Shown: piece after piece, positions 1 through 5,324 of the stretch
Layout: every line of letters starts with the position of its first letter
Position numbering within the stretch: the stretch's first letter is position 1
Assembly: GCA_001796995.1 (NCBI GenBank)
Contig: MGOB01000036.1
Span: 20,003-29,152, forward strand
Source: Chloroflexi bacterium RBG_16_68_14
GTDB taxonomy: Bacteria; Chloroflexota; Dehalococcoidia; DSTF01; RBG-16-68-14
DNA: 9,150 nt
Reading direction: 5' to 3'
The notes under the pieces: model-generated
The model's input: the letters and a program-made list of their open reading frames with translations, nothing else
Database searches by the model: none
What the model was told of the DNA's origin: nothing
Position numbers and translations under genes: made by a program

Positions 1-1
1 G

Positions 2-520
2 GACGCCGCCCTGGCGCAGGAGCTGCTCGCAAGCGAGAAGGACCGGGCGGAGAACGTCATGATCGTGGACCTGGAGCGGAACGACCTGGGGAAGGTGGCC
101 GAGATCGGGAGCGTCGCCGTGACCGGCCTGTTCGAGCTGGAGACGTTCGCGACGGTGCACCACCTGACCTCCACGGTGCAGGCGCGCCTGCGGGCGGATC
201 GGGATGTCGTCGACTTACTCAGGGCCACCTTCCCCGGCGGCTCCATCACCGGCGCCCCCAAGATCCGGGCGATGGAGATCATCGCCGAGCTGGAGCCGGT
301 GGCGCGCGGCGTCTACACCGGCGCCATCGGCTACATCGGCTACGACGGCACGATGGAGCTCAACATCGCCATCCGGACGATGGTGATCAAGCAGGGGGTG
401 GCCTCGTTCTCGGTGGGCGGCGGCATCGTCGCCGATTCGGACCCCGGGCTGGAGTATGAGGAGACGCTGCACAAGGGTGCCGCCCTGGCGCGGGTGCTGC
501 TGGGCGAAGGGCCGCCGTGA
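2..520 (+). CDS. pabB: Aminodeoxychorismate synthase component I, C-terminal part (5' end outside window)
   Basis: PabB converts chorismate plus ammonia (supplied by the PabA glutamine amidotransferase) to 4-amino-4-deoxychorismate, the first step from chorismate to p-aminobenzoate and folate. About 172 residues of the chorismate-binding domain are visible, and the reading frame is open from base 2. Conserved blocks in order are ENVMIVDLERNDLGKV near the left edge, PGGSITGAPKIRAMEII at about residues 78-94, YTGAIGYIGYDG, IRTMVIKQG, and FSVGGGIVADSDPGLEYEET near the C-terminus. The PGGSITGAPK form favours PabB; TrpE usually has PAGTVSGAPK here. The next gene, an aminodeoxychorismate lyase-like protein overlapping by 4 nt, also favours PabB. 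TrpE remains a weak alternative because the N-terminal half, with other discriminating residues, is not in the window. Confidence 0.93.
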   Translation, partial: DAALAQELLASEKDRAENVMIVDLERNDLGKVAEIGSVAVTGLFELETFATVHHLTSTVQARLRADRDVVDLLRATFPGGSITGAPKIRAMEIIAELEPVARGVYTGAIGYIGYDGTMELNIAIRTMVIKQGVASFSVGGGIVADSDPGLEYEETLHKGAALARVLLGEGPP

Positions 521-1392
521 CGTGGGTCTACCTGGACGGTGTCTTCGTCGACGCCGGGCAGGCGCGCGTGGCCGCCGGCGATGCCGGGCTCCTCTACGGC
601 CGCGGCCTCTTCGAGACGTTTCGGGCGCGGCGAGGCAGGGTCTATCTGCTGGAACGGCACCTGGCGCGCCTGGAGGCGGGGGCGGGGACGCTCGGCATCG
701 AGCTGCCGGCGGCGCTGGGCGGCCTCTGGGATATCGTGCGGGAGCTGGCGGAGCGCTGCGGCCTCGACGACGCGCGCGTGCGGCTGACGCTGACGGCCGG
801 CCCTTCGACCCTTCGACTGCGCTCAGTGCAAGCAGGGCTCAGGACAAGCCCGGAGGGCGGACGTCCGACGCTCCTGCTCCAGGCGCGCCCGGCGACCGAC
901 TACCCGGAGCGCATGTACCAGCAAGGGGCGTCCGCCATCATCGTGCCGGTGCGACGCAACGAGACGTCGCCCCTGAGCCGGGTGAAGTCGCTGAACTACC
1001 TGGACAACCTGCTGGCGAGAGAGCAGGCGCGGAGCGCCGGCGCGGACGAGGCGCTCTTCTTGAATACGCAGGGACGGCTTGCGGACGGGAGCGCCAGCAA
1101 CGTCTTCCTTGTGAAGGGAGGAGAGCTGCTGACGCCGCCGGTGGAGGACGGTGCGCTGCCGGGCGTCACCCGGGGCGCATTGCTGGAGCTGGCGAAGGGG
1201 GCGGGGCTCGGCTCTCGCGAGGCGACGCTTGTCTCCGACGACCTCCTAGGGGCGGACGAGGCGTTCCTCACCAACGCCGTGGCGGGCGTGCTACCGCTGG
1301 TCTCGGTGGACGGCGTGCCGGTGAGCTCGGGCGCGCCGGGCGAAGCCACCCGCCGCCTGCGCGCCCTCTACGAGGCGGCGGCGCAGGGGTGA
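517..1392 (+). CDS. pabC: Class IV (PLP-dependent) aminotransferase family, probably aminodeoxychorismate lyase
   Basis: This 291-residue fold-type IV PLP enzyme probably removes pyruvate from 4-amino-4-deoxychorismate to give p-aminobenzoate. Visible motifs are GLLYGRGLFETFRARRG (residues 24-40), the PLP lysine Lys157 in SRVKSLNYLDNLLAREQA, DEALFLNTQGRLADGSASNVF (177-197), PGVTRGALLELA, and DEAFLTNAVAGVLP. The GTG start shares the tetranucleotide GTGA with the pabB stop, and a GAAGG sequence sits 6 nt before it, so the two genes are probably translationally coupled. Branched-chain or D-amino acid aminotransferases share the fold, so the lyase assignment rests mainly on the pabB neighbour. 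Two oddities: residues about 96-112 are encoded by a copy of a dispersed DNA repeat, and the usual Glu before the GxxSN loop is Asp190, a conservative change at the position that contacts the PLP ring nitrogen in relatives. Confidence 0.88.
   Translation: MTWVYLDGVFVDAGQARVAAGDAGLLYGRGLFETFRARRGRVYLLERHLARLEAGAGTLGIELPAALGGLWDIVRELAERCGLDDARVRLTLTAGPSTLRLRSVQAGLRTSPEGGRPTLLLQARPATDYPERMYQQGASAIIVPVRRNETSPLSRVKSLNYLDNLLAREQARSAGADEALFLNTQGRLADGSASNVFLVKGGELLTPPVEDGALPGVTRGALLELAKGAGLGSREATLVSDDLLGADEAFLTNAVAGVLPLVSVDGVPVSSGAPGEATRRLRALYEAAAQG
801..850 (+). repeat. Copy of the CCCTTCG...GCTCAG repeat inside pabC
   Basis: The sequence starts with a tandem CCCTTCGA CCCTTCGA (801-816), continues with CTGCGCTCAGTG, then AGCAGGGCTCAGGACAAG. 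It resembles the intergenic copies at 2995-3046, 3800-3822, 4392-4415 and 7304-7326. It is read in frame, without a stop, as PSTLRLRSVQAGLRTS, between the strand RVRLTLTAG and the strand PTLLLQARP of the aminotransferase. The segment is probably a loop insertion into the enzyme. The outer boundaries are approximate. Confidence 0.7.
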
Positions 1393-1419
1393 GCCGGGGA
1401 TCAGGAGAGAAGGCGGAGG

Positions 1420-2424
1420 TCAGGGGTGGCTAGAGCCGGCGTGGAATCCTTCCACGACTTCCCTGCCGATCGGCATCAATGAATCCACTATAGGGTCAAG
1501 GATTCTGTAAGCAGTCTGGAGCGTGGTCTGATCGCCTAAGTTCTGCGCGCCTTTCACAGCGTGAAACTGATTGTTTCGTATGGTGTATAGCAAGCAAGCC
1601 GCCACCTCTTGCAGAGTACTGAGTTTCTGTTCGTCAGGCGCCCATTCAGAGGCTACCTGATCGACGCGAGCAACACAGTCTGCTGGCAGTTTGCCAAGGA
1701 AGTAGTCCCGCATGTTCGCAATGCCCTCAACCAGCGCTCCAGCGTCTGGCCCTACTGTGAAATGCACTGGGGGGCCGTCATTCAGTTGCTTGATCAGCTC
1801 GACGTAGTCCGTGGTGTAGAACGCGTCGATGCGATCCAAACGAATCTTTTCCACTGCGCGCCGTATCTTCTCCTGCTCTCTACCGCCAAATCGGGCGATA
1901 AGGCAGTAAAGGTTGTTGAAAGCAACGAAGAGATACAAGTACGCAGTGAAAAAGTCGCCCTTGCGGAAGGATTTGCGCGCTAACCGACAGCTCTCGCTCG
2001 TCGAAGCTAGGTACTCTCGGCCCCAGTAGCGGACTCTGGCCTCAGACCGTTGCCTCTTCTGAACGTCCGCCGACGCTCGCCATCCTTCGATGGGCACGAG
2101 GCGCTTGCCGACAGGATCGATGCCCAAGAGCAGCGTCTCAAGGGTGACAGCGCCGATGGTCGCAGGCGACTCCGGTTCTCCGAACACGACGAAGGTAACT
2201 TCCTCTACCCCATTGAGCTGGATCAGGACGCGGCCGAGCTGCTGTACGTGCGACGTACCGTCCGCGAGGCGCAGTCTTACCTCGCGCCGCGCCTCGACGT
2301 CGAGATCGAGCAGAACATCTCGGGGAACGCTGGTGAAGGTCGAACCGGTGTCTACTAACGCATCTATCGTCCGACGCTGCCCCGCCGGACCGATCAGCGT
2401 GATCGGGTGCGTGAATGTCCCCAT
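1420..2424 (-). CDS. Retropepsin-like aspartic protease fused to a putative HEPN ribonuclease domain
   Basis: I recognise two domains in this 334-residue protein but no named family for the whole. Residues 1-114 look like a single-lobe retropepsin: beta-rich start, catalytic DTGS at 25-28 within IDALVDTGSTFTSVP, a flap-like region near LADGTSHVQQLG, and the second conserved block IGAVTLETLLLGIDP (90-104). After a basic linker (115-150), residues 155-327 are helical. They carry FFTAYLYLFVAFNNLYCLIA (158-177), which resembles the first helix of Apea-like HEPN proteins, and IRNNQFHAVKGAQ (282-294) with the HEPN RNase signature R-N-x3-H (Arg283, His288). Both domain types normally work as dimers with the active site at the interface. 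No signal peptide or membrane segment is seen, so the protein should be cytoplasmic. The gene is visibly lower in GC than its neighbours and is convergent to pabC, 27 nt away. The ATG lies 9 nt after a strong -10 element and lacks a Shine-Dalgarno sequence. A stress or anti-phage role is inference. Confidence 0.82.
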   Translation of the reverse strand: MGTFTHPITLIGPAGQRRTIDALVDTGSTFTSVPRDVLLDLDVEARREVRLRLADGTSHVQQLGRVLIQLNGVEEVTFVVFGEPESPATIGAVTLETLLLGIDPVGKRLVPIEGWRASADVQKRQRSEARVRYWGREYLASTSESCRLARKSFRKGDFFTAYLYLFVAFNNLYCLIARFGGREQEKIRRAVEKIRLDRIDAFYTTDYVELIKQLNDGPPVHFTVGPDAGALVEGIANMRDYFLGKLPADCVARVDQVASEWAPDEQKLSTLQEVAACLLYTIRNNQFHAVKGAQNLGDQTTLQTAYRILDPIVDSLMPIGREVVEGFHAGSSHP

Positions 2425-2433
2425 GGCACCCTC

Positions 2434-2461
2434 ATCTTAGCACGAGGCTCATGGCGGTCAG
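2434..2461 (-). promoter_or_regulatory. Promoter with extended -10 box for the protease-HEPN gene
   Basis: Reading the minus strand, GTGCTAAGAT occupies 2443-2434: an extended -10 (TG-n-TAAGAT, hexamer 2439-2434). A possible -35, CTGACC, lies at 2461-2456 with a 16-nt spacer. The hexamer ends 9 nt before the ATG at 2424, so transcription would start at or within about 3 nt of the start codon, giving a leaderless mRNA. The same ten bases with the same spacing precede the gene starting at 2913. Confidence 0.6.
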
Positions 2462-2466
2462 CCGCC
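2453..2466 (-). terminator. Small GC hairpin after the DUF6941 gene
   Basis: A 5-bp stem GGCGG/CCGCC with a 4-nt loop lies just downstream of the stop codon of the gene at 2470. It has no T-run and overlaps the proposed -35 of the next gene, so a terminator role is doubtful. It is too weak to exclude read-through into the protease-HEPN gene. Confidence 0.25.
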
Positions 2467-2469
2467 CCG

Positions 2470-2913
2470 CTACACATCCGCCTGCGGCGGCTCCGCCTCG
2501 GCGGCGCCGTCCTGCTTGGGCTCCTCGCGCTGCACCACCTCGAGGGGCACCGTCGCCTTCGGCTCACCGTTGACCAGGATCTCGATGCTGTACTGGCCGG
2601 GGGCGGGGAAGGTCATGGTCATGGGCAGGACGTGGTTGAGCTTGAGCTGGCGGCCGGACTGGCCGGCCGGCACCTTCATCCGGCCGGTGGCCGCGCCCAG
2701 CCGCTTGCCGTCGGCGTCCAGCGTCACGATCTCCAGCGTCTTCTCCGCCCCGTACTCGGCCGCCGAGGCGACGAAGCGGGTGACCAGGACCATGCGCGGC
2801 CAGGTGAGGGGAAACTTGGAGCCGTAGATGCGGTCGAAGGAGCCGAGGATGTTCAGCTTCCCCTCGCGGGAGATATTGGCGGCGTCGGCCAGCAGGGCGA
2901 AGTCCACTTCCAT
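2470..2913 (-). CDS. Conserved hypothetical protein, DUF6941-like
   Basis: This 147-residue protein is of unknown function. The N-terminal pattern, MEVDFALLADAANISREG followed by KLNILGSFDRIYGSKFP and MVLVTRF, matches what I recall of the DUF6941 family, small all-beta proteins whose signature is a GKLNIxGxFDxI stretch near the start. The rest alternates short strands, with IVTLDADGKRLG, an NHVLPMTMTFPAPGQYSIEILVNGE block (about 93-116) and a low-complexity tail rich in Glu, Ala and Pro (about 129-147). The layout suggests an immunoglobulin-like or ligand-binding sandwich. There is no signal peptide and no membrane helix, so it is probably cytoplasmic. The ATG sits 9 nt after an extended -10 box with no Shine-Dalgarno sequence. 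It lies between ruvA and the protease-HEPN gene on the same strand; nothing in it points to DNA repair or protease function. Confidence 0.85.
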   Translation of the reverse strand: MEVDFALLADAANISREGKLNILGSFDRIYGSKFPLTWPRMVLVTRFVASAAEYGAEKTLEIVTLDADGKRLGAATGRMKVPAGQSGRQLKLNHVLPMTMTFPAPGQYSIEILVNGEPKATVPLEVVQREEPKQDGAAEAEPPQADV

Positions 2914-2922
2914 GGCGGCCTA

Positions 2923-2932
2923 ATCTTAGCAC
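2923..2932 (-). promoter_or_regulatory. Extended -10 promoter for the DUF6941 gene
   Basis: GTGCTAAGAT on the minus strand (2932-2923) is an extended -10 (hexamer TAAGAT at 2928-2923) that ends 9 nt before the ATG at 2913. I see no convincing -35; extended -10 promoters often lack one. The element is identical in sequence and spacing to that at 2443-2434, implying a leaderless or nearly leaderless transcript. Confidence 0.6.
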
Positions 2933-2994
2933 GGGCCACACGGACGAGCCGCCGTACCCGGTTGGGGAAGGGTAGTGCGGTAGGGGAAGAGAGA

Positions 2995-3046
2995 CCCTTC
3001 GCTTCGCTCAGGGTGACAGCCGGTTGTCATTCTGAGCGAAGCGAAG
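2995..3046. repeat. Long inverted repeat (CCCTTCG family) after ruvA
   Basis: Arms at 2997-3018 and 3025-3046 pair over 22 positions with only two mismatches (GG against AA) around a 6-nt loop. The left arm starts CTTCGCTTCGCTCAGGG and carries TGACA at its inner end. It lies 37 nt beyond the ruvA stop codon and just upstream of the DUF6941 promoter. In RNA this would be a very stable hairpin and could end ruvA transcription, but there is no T-tract, so a mobile or REP-like origin is as likely. Confidence 0.8.
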
Positions 3047-3082
3047 AATCTAGCGAAAAAGCGCAAGCTCCGCGCCGGGGGC

Positions 3083-3724
3083 CTACGCGAGCTCCTGGCT
3101 GCGCATGGCGAAGACGGCGCGGATGATCTCCTCCACCTCCTTGGCCTCGCCCTCCCGCGTGACCTCCTCCACCCAGCGCGAGGCCTCCGACTCCTTGTAG
3201 CCCAGGCGCGCCAGCCCGGCGACGGCGAGCTGCTGCACCTCCGAGAAGGACGGCGGCCCCTCCTTGGGCGGCGGCCCAACGAAGTGCTCATCGTGGAGGA
3301 GCGCCTCCGCCACCACCTTGCCCTTGAGGTGGGCCACCATCGTCTTGGCCAGCCGCTCGCCCACGCCCGGCAGCCCCCGCAGCGACCGCTCGTCGCCCTG
3401 CTCGATCCAGGTGGCGATGGTGGAGACGGAGTAGACCAGCGCCTTCATCGCCTTGGTCGGGCCCAGGTCGGGAACCTCCACCAGCTTCCGGAAGAAGTCG
3501 CGCTCCACGTCCCGGGTGAAGCCCACCAGCATGGGAGTGGGCTGCCTCTCCGGCACGTGGTAGAAGATCTCCAGCGAGACCTCCTCGCCCAGCGGCGTCT
3601 CCTCCAGGGAGCGCCAGACGAAGGTGGGCAGGTGCACCTCGTAGCCCACGCCGTTGACCGAGAGCTCGATGGCCTGGCGCTCCTGGTGCCTCTTGGTGAG
3701 GGTGCCGGTGAGGTGGGAGATCAT
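3083..3724 (-). CDS. ruvA: Holliday junction branch migration complex subunit RuvA
   Basis: RuvA binds four-way DNA junctions as a tetramer and loads the RuvB helicase for branch migration. The 213-residue protein is close to the usual length of about 200. Domain I (1-65) starts MISHLTGTLT and has the conserved NGVGYEVHLP (24-33). Domain II has two helix-hairpin-helix motifs, VPDLGPTKAMKAL (84-96) and LPGVGERLAKTMVAHLKGKV (118-137). After a Pro-rich linker (150-159), the RuvB-contacting domain III follows, with SEVQQLAVAGLARLGYKESEA. The ATG at 3724 was chosen because it fits the family start and has AAAGGAAG 8 nt upstream; the frame stays open for another 46 codons through repeat DNA, but that part has no RuvA similarity. 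It is the last gene of yebC-ruvC-ruvA; ruvB is not in this window. Confidence 0.96.
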   Translation of the reverse strand: MISHLTGTLTKRHQERQAIELSVNGVGYEVHLPTFVWRSLEETPLGEEVSLEIFYHVPERQPTPMLVGFTRDVERDFFRKLVEVPDLGPTKAMKALVYSVSTIATWIEQGDERSLRGLPGVGERLAKTMVAHLKGKVVAEALLHDEHFVGPPPKEGPPSFSEVQQLAVAGLARLGYKESEASRWVEEVTREGEAKEVEEIIRAVFAMRSQELA

Positions 3725-3732
3725 GGGAGGTT

Positions 3733-3740
3733 CTTCCTTT
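3733..3740 (-). promoter_or_regulatory. Ribosome binding site of ruvA
   Basis: AAAGGAAG on the minus strand ends 8 nt before the ATG at 3724. It decides the start against longer frames that run upstream into repeat DNA. Confidence 0.6.
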
Positions 3741-3771
3741 CCCACCCACCCGCCCAGGGAAGTTGTTGGAA

Positions 3772-3840
3772 TTGGGGGGACACCCCCCAAACCCCCCGGC
3801 CCTTCGCTTCGCTCAGGGCAGGCGCCGGGGGCTTTGCCCC
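3772..3840. repeat. Three palindromic units in the ruvC-ruvA spacer
   Basis: The 151-nt spacer between ruvC and ruvA holds three units. The first is an 8-bp stem TTGGGGGG/CCCCCCAA with loop ACA (3772-3790). The second is a copy of the dispersed repeat, CCCTTCGCTTCGCTCAGGG followed by CAGG (3800-3822). The third is a 5-bp stem GGGGC/GCCCC with loop TTT (3828-3840). A transcript of the yebC-ruvC-ruvA cluster would contain these hairpins. They may lower read-through or stabilise the upstream mRNA, but no T-tract marks a true terminator. Confidence 0.65.
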
Positions 3841-3875
3841 TCTGCACTCCCCTTGGCAGCACATCTCTCGTCGCA

Positions 3876-4367
3876 TCACGACATCGCTCCGAGCCGCGCC
3901 TCGGTCTGGCGGCGCAGGTGGTGGCAGAGGGCGACGGCCAGGGCGTCCGCCGCGTCCTGGGGCTCCGGCGCCTCCGCCAGGCCGAGCCGCAGCCGCACCA
4001 GCTCCTGCACCTGCGCCTTCTCGCTGCGGCCGTTGCCGGTGACGGCCAGCTTCACCTCGGCGGGCGCGTAGGGGCGCACCGGCAGCCCGGCCTGGGCGGC
4101 GGCCAGCAGGACGACGGCCCGCGCCTCGCCGATGGCGAAGGCGGAGCGGGGGTTCTGGGCCACGAAGGGGTCCTCCACCGCCACCTCCGCCGGCCGCCAG
4201 CGCTCGATGACGGCGCACAGCTCGCGGAAGATGTGAAGGAGCCGCTCCTCCGGCGGGCGGCCCTGGCGGGTCGAGATGGCGCCGCTGGCCAGCGGCCGCA
4301 GCTCCTCGCCGTCGCCGCCGACAACAGCCCAGCCGGTGACCCGCAGGCCGGGGTCGACGCCCAGCAC
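3876..4367 (-). CDS. ruvC: Crossover junction endodeoxyribonuclease RuvC
   Basis: RuvC is the dimeric resolvase that cuts Holliday junctions symmetrically with RuvA and RuvB. From the GTG at 4367 it has 163 residues (E. coli 173) and begins MLGVDPGLRVTGWAVV. The four acidic metal ligands of the RNase H-like fold are all present: Asp5 in GVDPG, Glu65 in VAVEDPFVAQNPRSAFAIGE, and Asp138 and Asp141 in PQDAADALAVALCHH. The start is uncertain. The frame is open upstream to a TTG at 4472 that overlaps the yebC stop (TTGA), but the 35 extra residues are Arg/Pro-rich, match no part of RuvC and are partly encoded by a dispersed repeat. No Shine-Dalgarno sequence precedes the GTG. The gene lies 101 nt after yebC and 151 nt before ruvA on the same strand. 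Confidence 0.93.
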   Translation of the reverse strand: MLGVDPGLRVTGWAVVGGDGEELRPLASGAISTRQGRPPEERLLHIFRELCAVIERWRPAEVAVEDPFVAQNPRSAFAIGEARAVVLLAAAQAGLPVRPYAPAEVKLAVTGNGRSEKAQVQELVRLRLGLAEAPEPQDAADALAVALCHHLRRQTEARLGAMS

Positions 4368-4373
4368 CGTGAG

Positions 4374-4423
4374 AGGGTCGCGGGTGGCGGGCCTGCCCTG
4401 AGCGGAGTCGAAGGGTCGCGGGT
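4374..4423. repeat. Dispersed repeat copy flanked by 12-bp direct repeats, between yebC and ruvC
   Basis: Reading the minus strand, CCCTTCGACTCCGCTCAGGG followed by CAGG (4415-4392) is a copy of the repeat seen at 3800-3822 and 7304-7326. On the plus strand it is bracketed by perfect direct repeats AGGGTCGCGGGT at 4374-4385 and 4412-4423, the second overlapping the end of the repeat core. This looks like a duplication left by insertion or slippage. It occupies the 5' region of ruvC, between the two possible starts. Confidence 0.7.
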
Positions 4424-4468
4424 CGCGGGCGGGGGACGAAGCGCGTCTCGGCACGTCAGCCTGCCCAG

Positions 4469-5215
4469 TCAAGCGTAGGCCGCCAGCACCTCGTCCGGGA
4501 AGTCGGCGTTGCAGGTGACCCGCTGGACGTCGTCCAGCTCGTCGAGCTGGTCCAAGAGCCGGAGCACCTGTCCCGCCCGGCGCGCATCGACGGTGACGGT
4601 GCTCTTGGGCACCTTCGCCACCTCAGCCGAGGAGACGGGCGCCTCGACCGCCGACAGCTCCCGGCGCACCGCCTCGAGCGCCTCGGGCCGGGTGTAGACC
4701 TCCACCGAGCCAGAGTCGACCTTGACGTCTTCGGCGCTGGTGTCCATGGCGCGCAGGGCCAGCTCCTCCGGGTCGGCGCCGCTGGTGTCGAGGGTGATCA
4801 GGCCCCGCGTCTCGAAGAGCCAGGCGACGCTGCCGGCCTCGCCCAGGCTGCCGCCGGCCCGGGCGAAGACGTTGCGGATATCCGATACTGTGCGGTTGCG
4901 GTTGTCGGTGAGCGCCTCGACGAGGATGGCGATGCCGCCGGGGCCGTAGCCCTCGTACACCACCTCCGCAAGCTCGGCGGCGCCCCCCTCGCCGGTGGCG
5001 CGCTTGAGGGCGCGCTCGATGTTGTCCTTGGGCATGTTGGCGTCGCGGGCGCGCTCGATGGCGAGGCGGAGCCGGGGGTTCGCGTCGGGGCCGGCGCCCC
5101 CCTGGCGGGCGGCGACGGTGATCTCACGTCCCAGCTTGGTGAAGAGCTGGCCGCGGCGGGCGTCGGTCGCGCCCTTCTGGCGCTTGATCTGCGACCACTT
5201 GGAGTGTCCGGACAT
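4469..5215 (-). CDS. yebC: YebC/PmpR/TACO1 family protein
   Basis: This is a 248-residue member of the YebC/TACO1 family. Members have been described as DNA-binding transcriptional regulators and, more recently, as ribosome-associated factors that help translation through proline-rich stretches. The start is fixed by the family signature MSGHSKWSQIKRQKGATDARRGQLFTKLGREI. Further blocks are NPRLRLAIERARDANMPKDN (46-65), VVYEGYGPGGIAILVEALTDN (85-105), and GSVAWLFETRGLI (128-140). The protein ends with a domain carrying VTVDARRAGQVLRLLDQLDELDDVQ. The frame stays open far upstream, into the region of the divergent secreted-protein gene, but only the ATG at 5215 fits. It leads the yebC-ruvC-ruvA cluster found in many bacteria. 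A -10-like element ends 16 nt before the ATG, leaving a leader of about ten nucleotides with no clear Shine-Dalgarno sequence. Confidence 0.96.
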   Translation of the reverse strand: MSGHSKWSQIKRQKGATDARRGQLFTKLGREITVAARQGGAGPDANPRLRLAIERARDANMPKDNIERALKRATGEGGAAELAEVVYEGYGPGGIAILVEALTDNRNRTVSDIRNVFARAGGSLGEAGSVAWLFETRGLITLDTSGADPEELALRAMDTSAEDVKVDSGSVEVYTRPEALEAVRRELSAVEAPVSSAEVAKVPKSTVTVDARRAGQVLRLLDQLDELDDVQRVTCNADFPDEVLAAYA

Positions 5216-5231
5216 GGTTGGGCTCTGCCCT

Positions 5232-5241
5232 ATTGTAGCAC
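5232..5241 (-). promoter_or_regulatory. Extended -10 promoter for yebC-ruvC-ruvA
   Basis: GTGCTACAAT on the minus strand (5241-5232) is an extended -10 (TG-n-TACAAT), related to the GTGCTAAGAT elements at 2434 and 2923. No good -35 is seen 16-18 nt upstream. The hexamer ends 16 nt before the ATG, so the mRNA leader would be about ten nucleotides. Confidence 0.55.
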
Positions 5242-5264
5242 GCAGGCTGGTAGCGCGAAGGGGC

Positions 5265-5294
5265 TTGACAGCCATCCACCCCTGGTGGTAGATA
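5265..5294 (+). promoter_or_regulatory. Candidate promoter for the secreted-protein gene
   Basis: A perfect TTGACA (5265-5270) is followed after 18 nt by TAGATA (5289-5294), a weak -10 match. It lies in the 124-nt divergent spacer and points toward the gene at 5340; a start near 5301 would leave a leader of about 40 nt that includes the strong ribosome binding site. Confidence 0.45.
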
Positions 5295-5324
5295 GAAGTA
5301 GCCTCGCTATCCGAGGTAGAGCAC

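Noticed and set aside
456..1433. Plus-strand frame of 325 residues across pabC
   Set aside because: It is an Arg/Gly/Ala-rich shadow of pabC caused by high GC; the pabC frame has all class IV aminotransferase motifs.
1609..2358. Plus-strand open frames opposite the protease-HEPN gene
   Set aside because: They have no recognisable motif or ribosome binding site and lie opposite a frame with two recognisable domains.
3725..3862. N-terminal extension of RuvA
   Set aside because: The extra residues come from repeat DNA, resemble no RuvA, and a ribosome binding site is correctly placed for the ATG at 3724.
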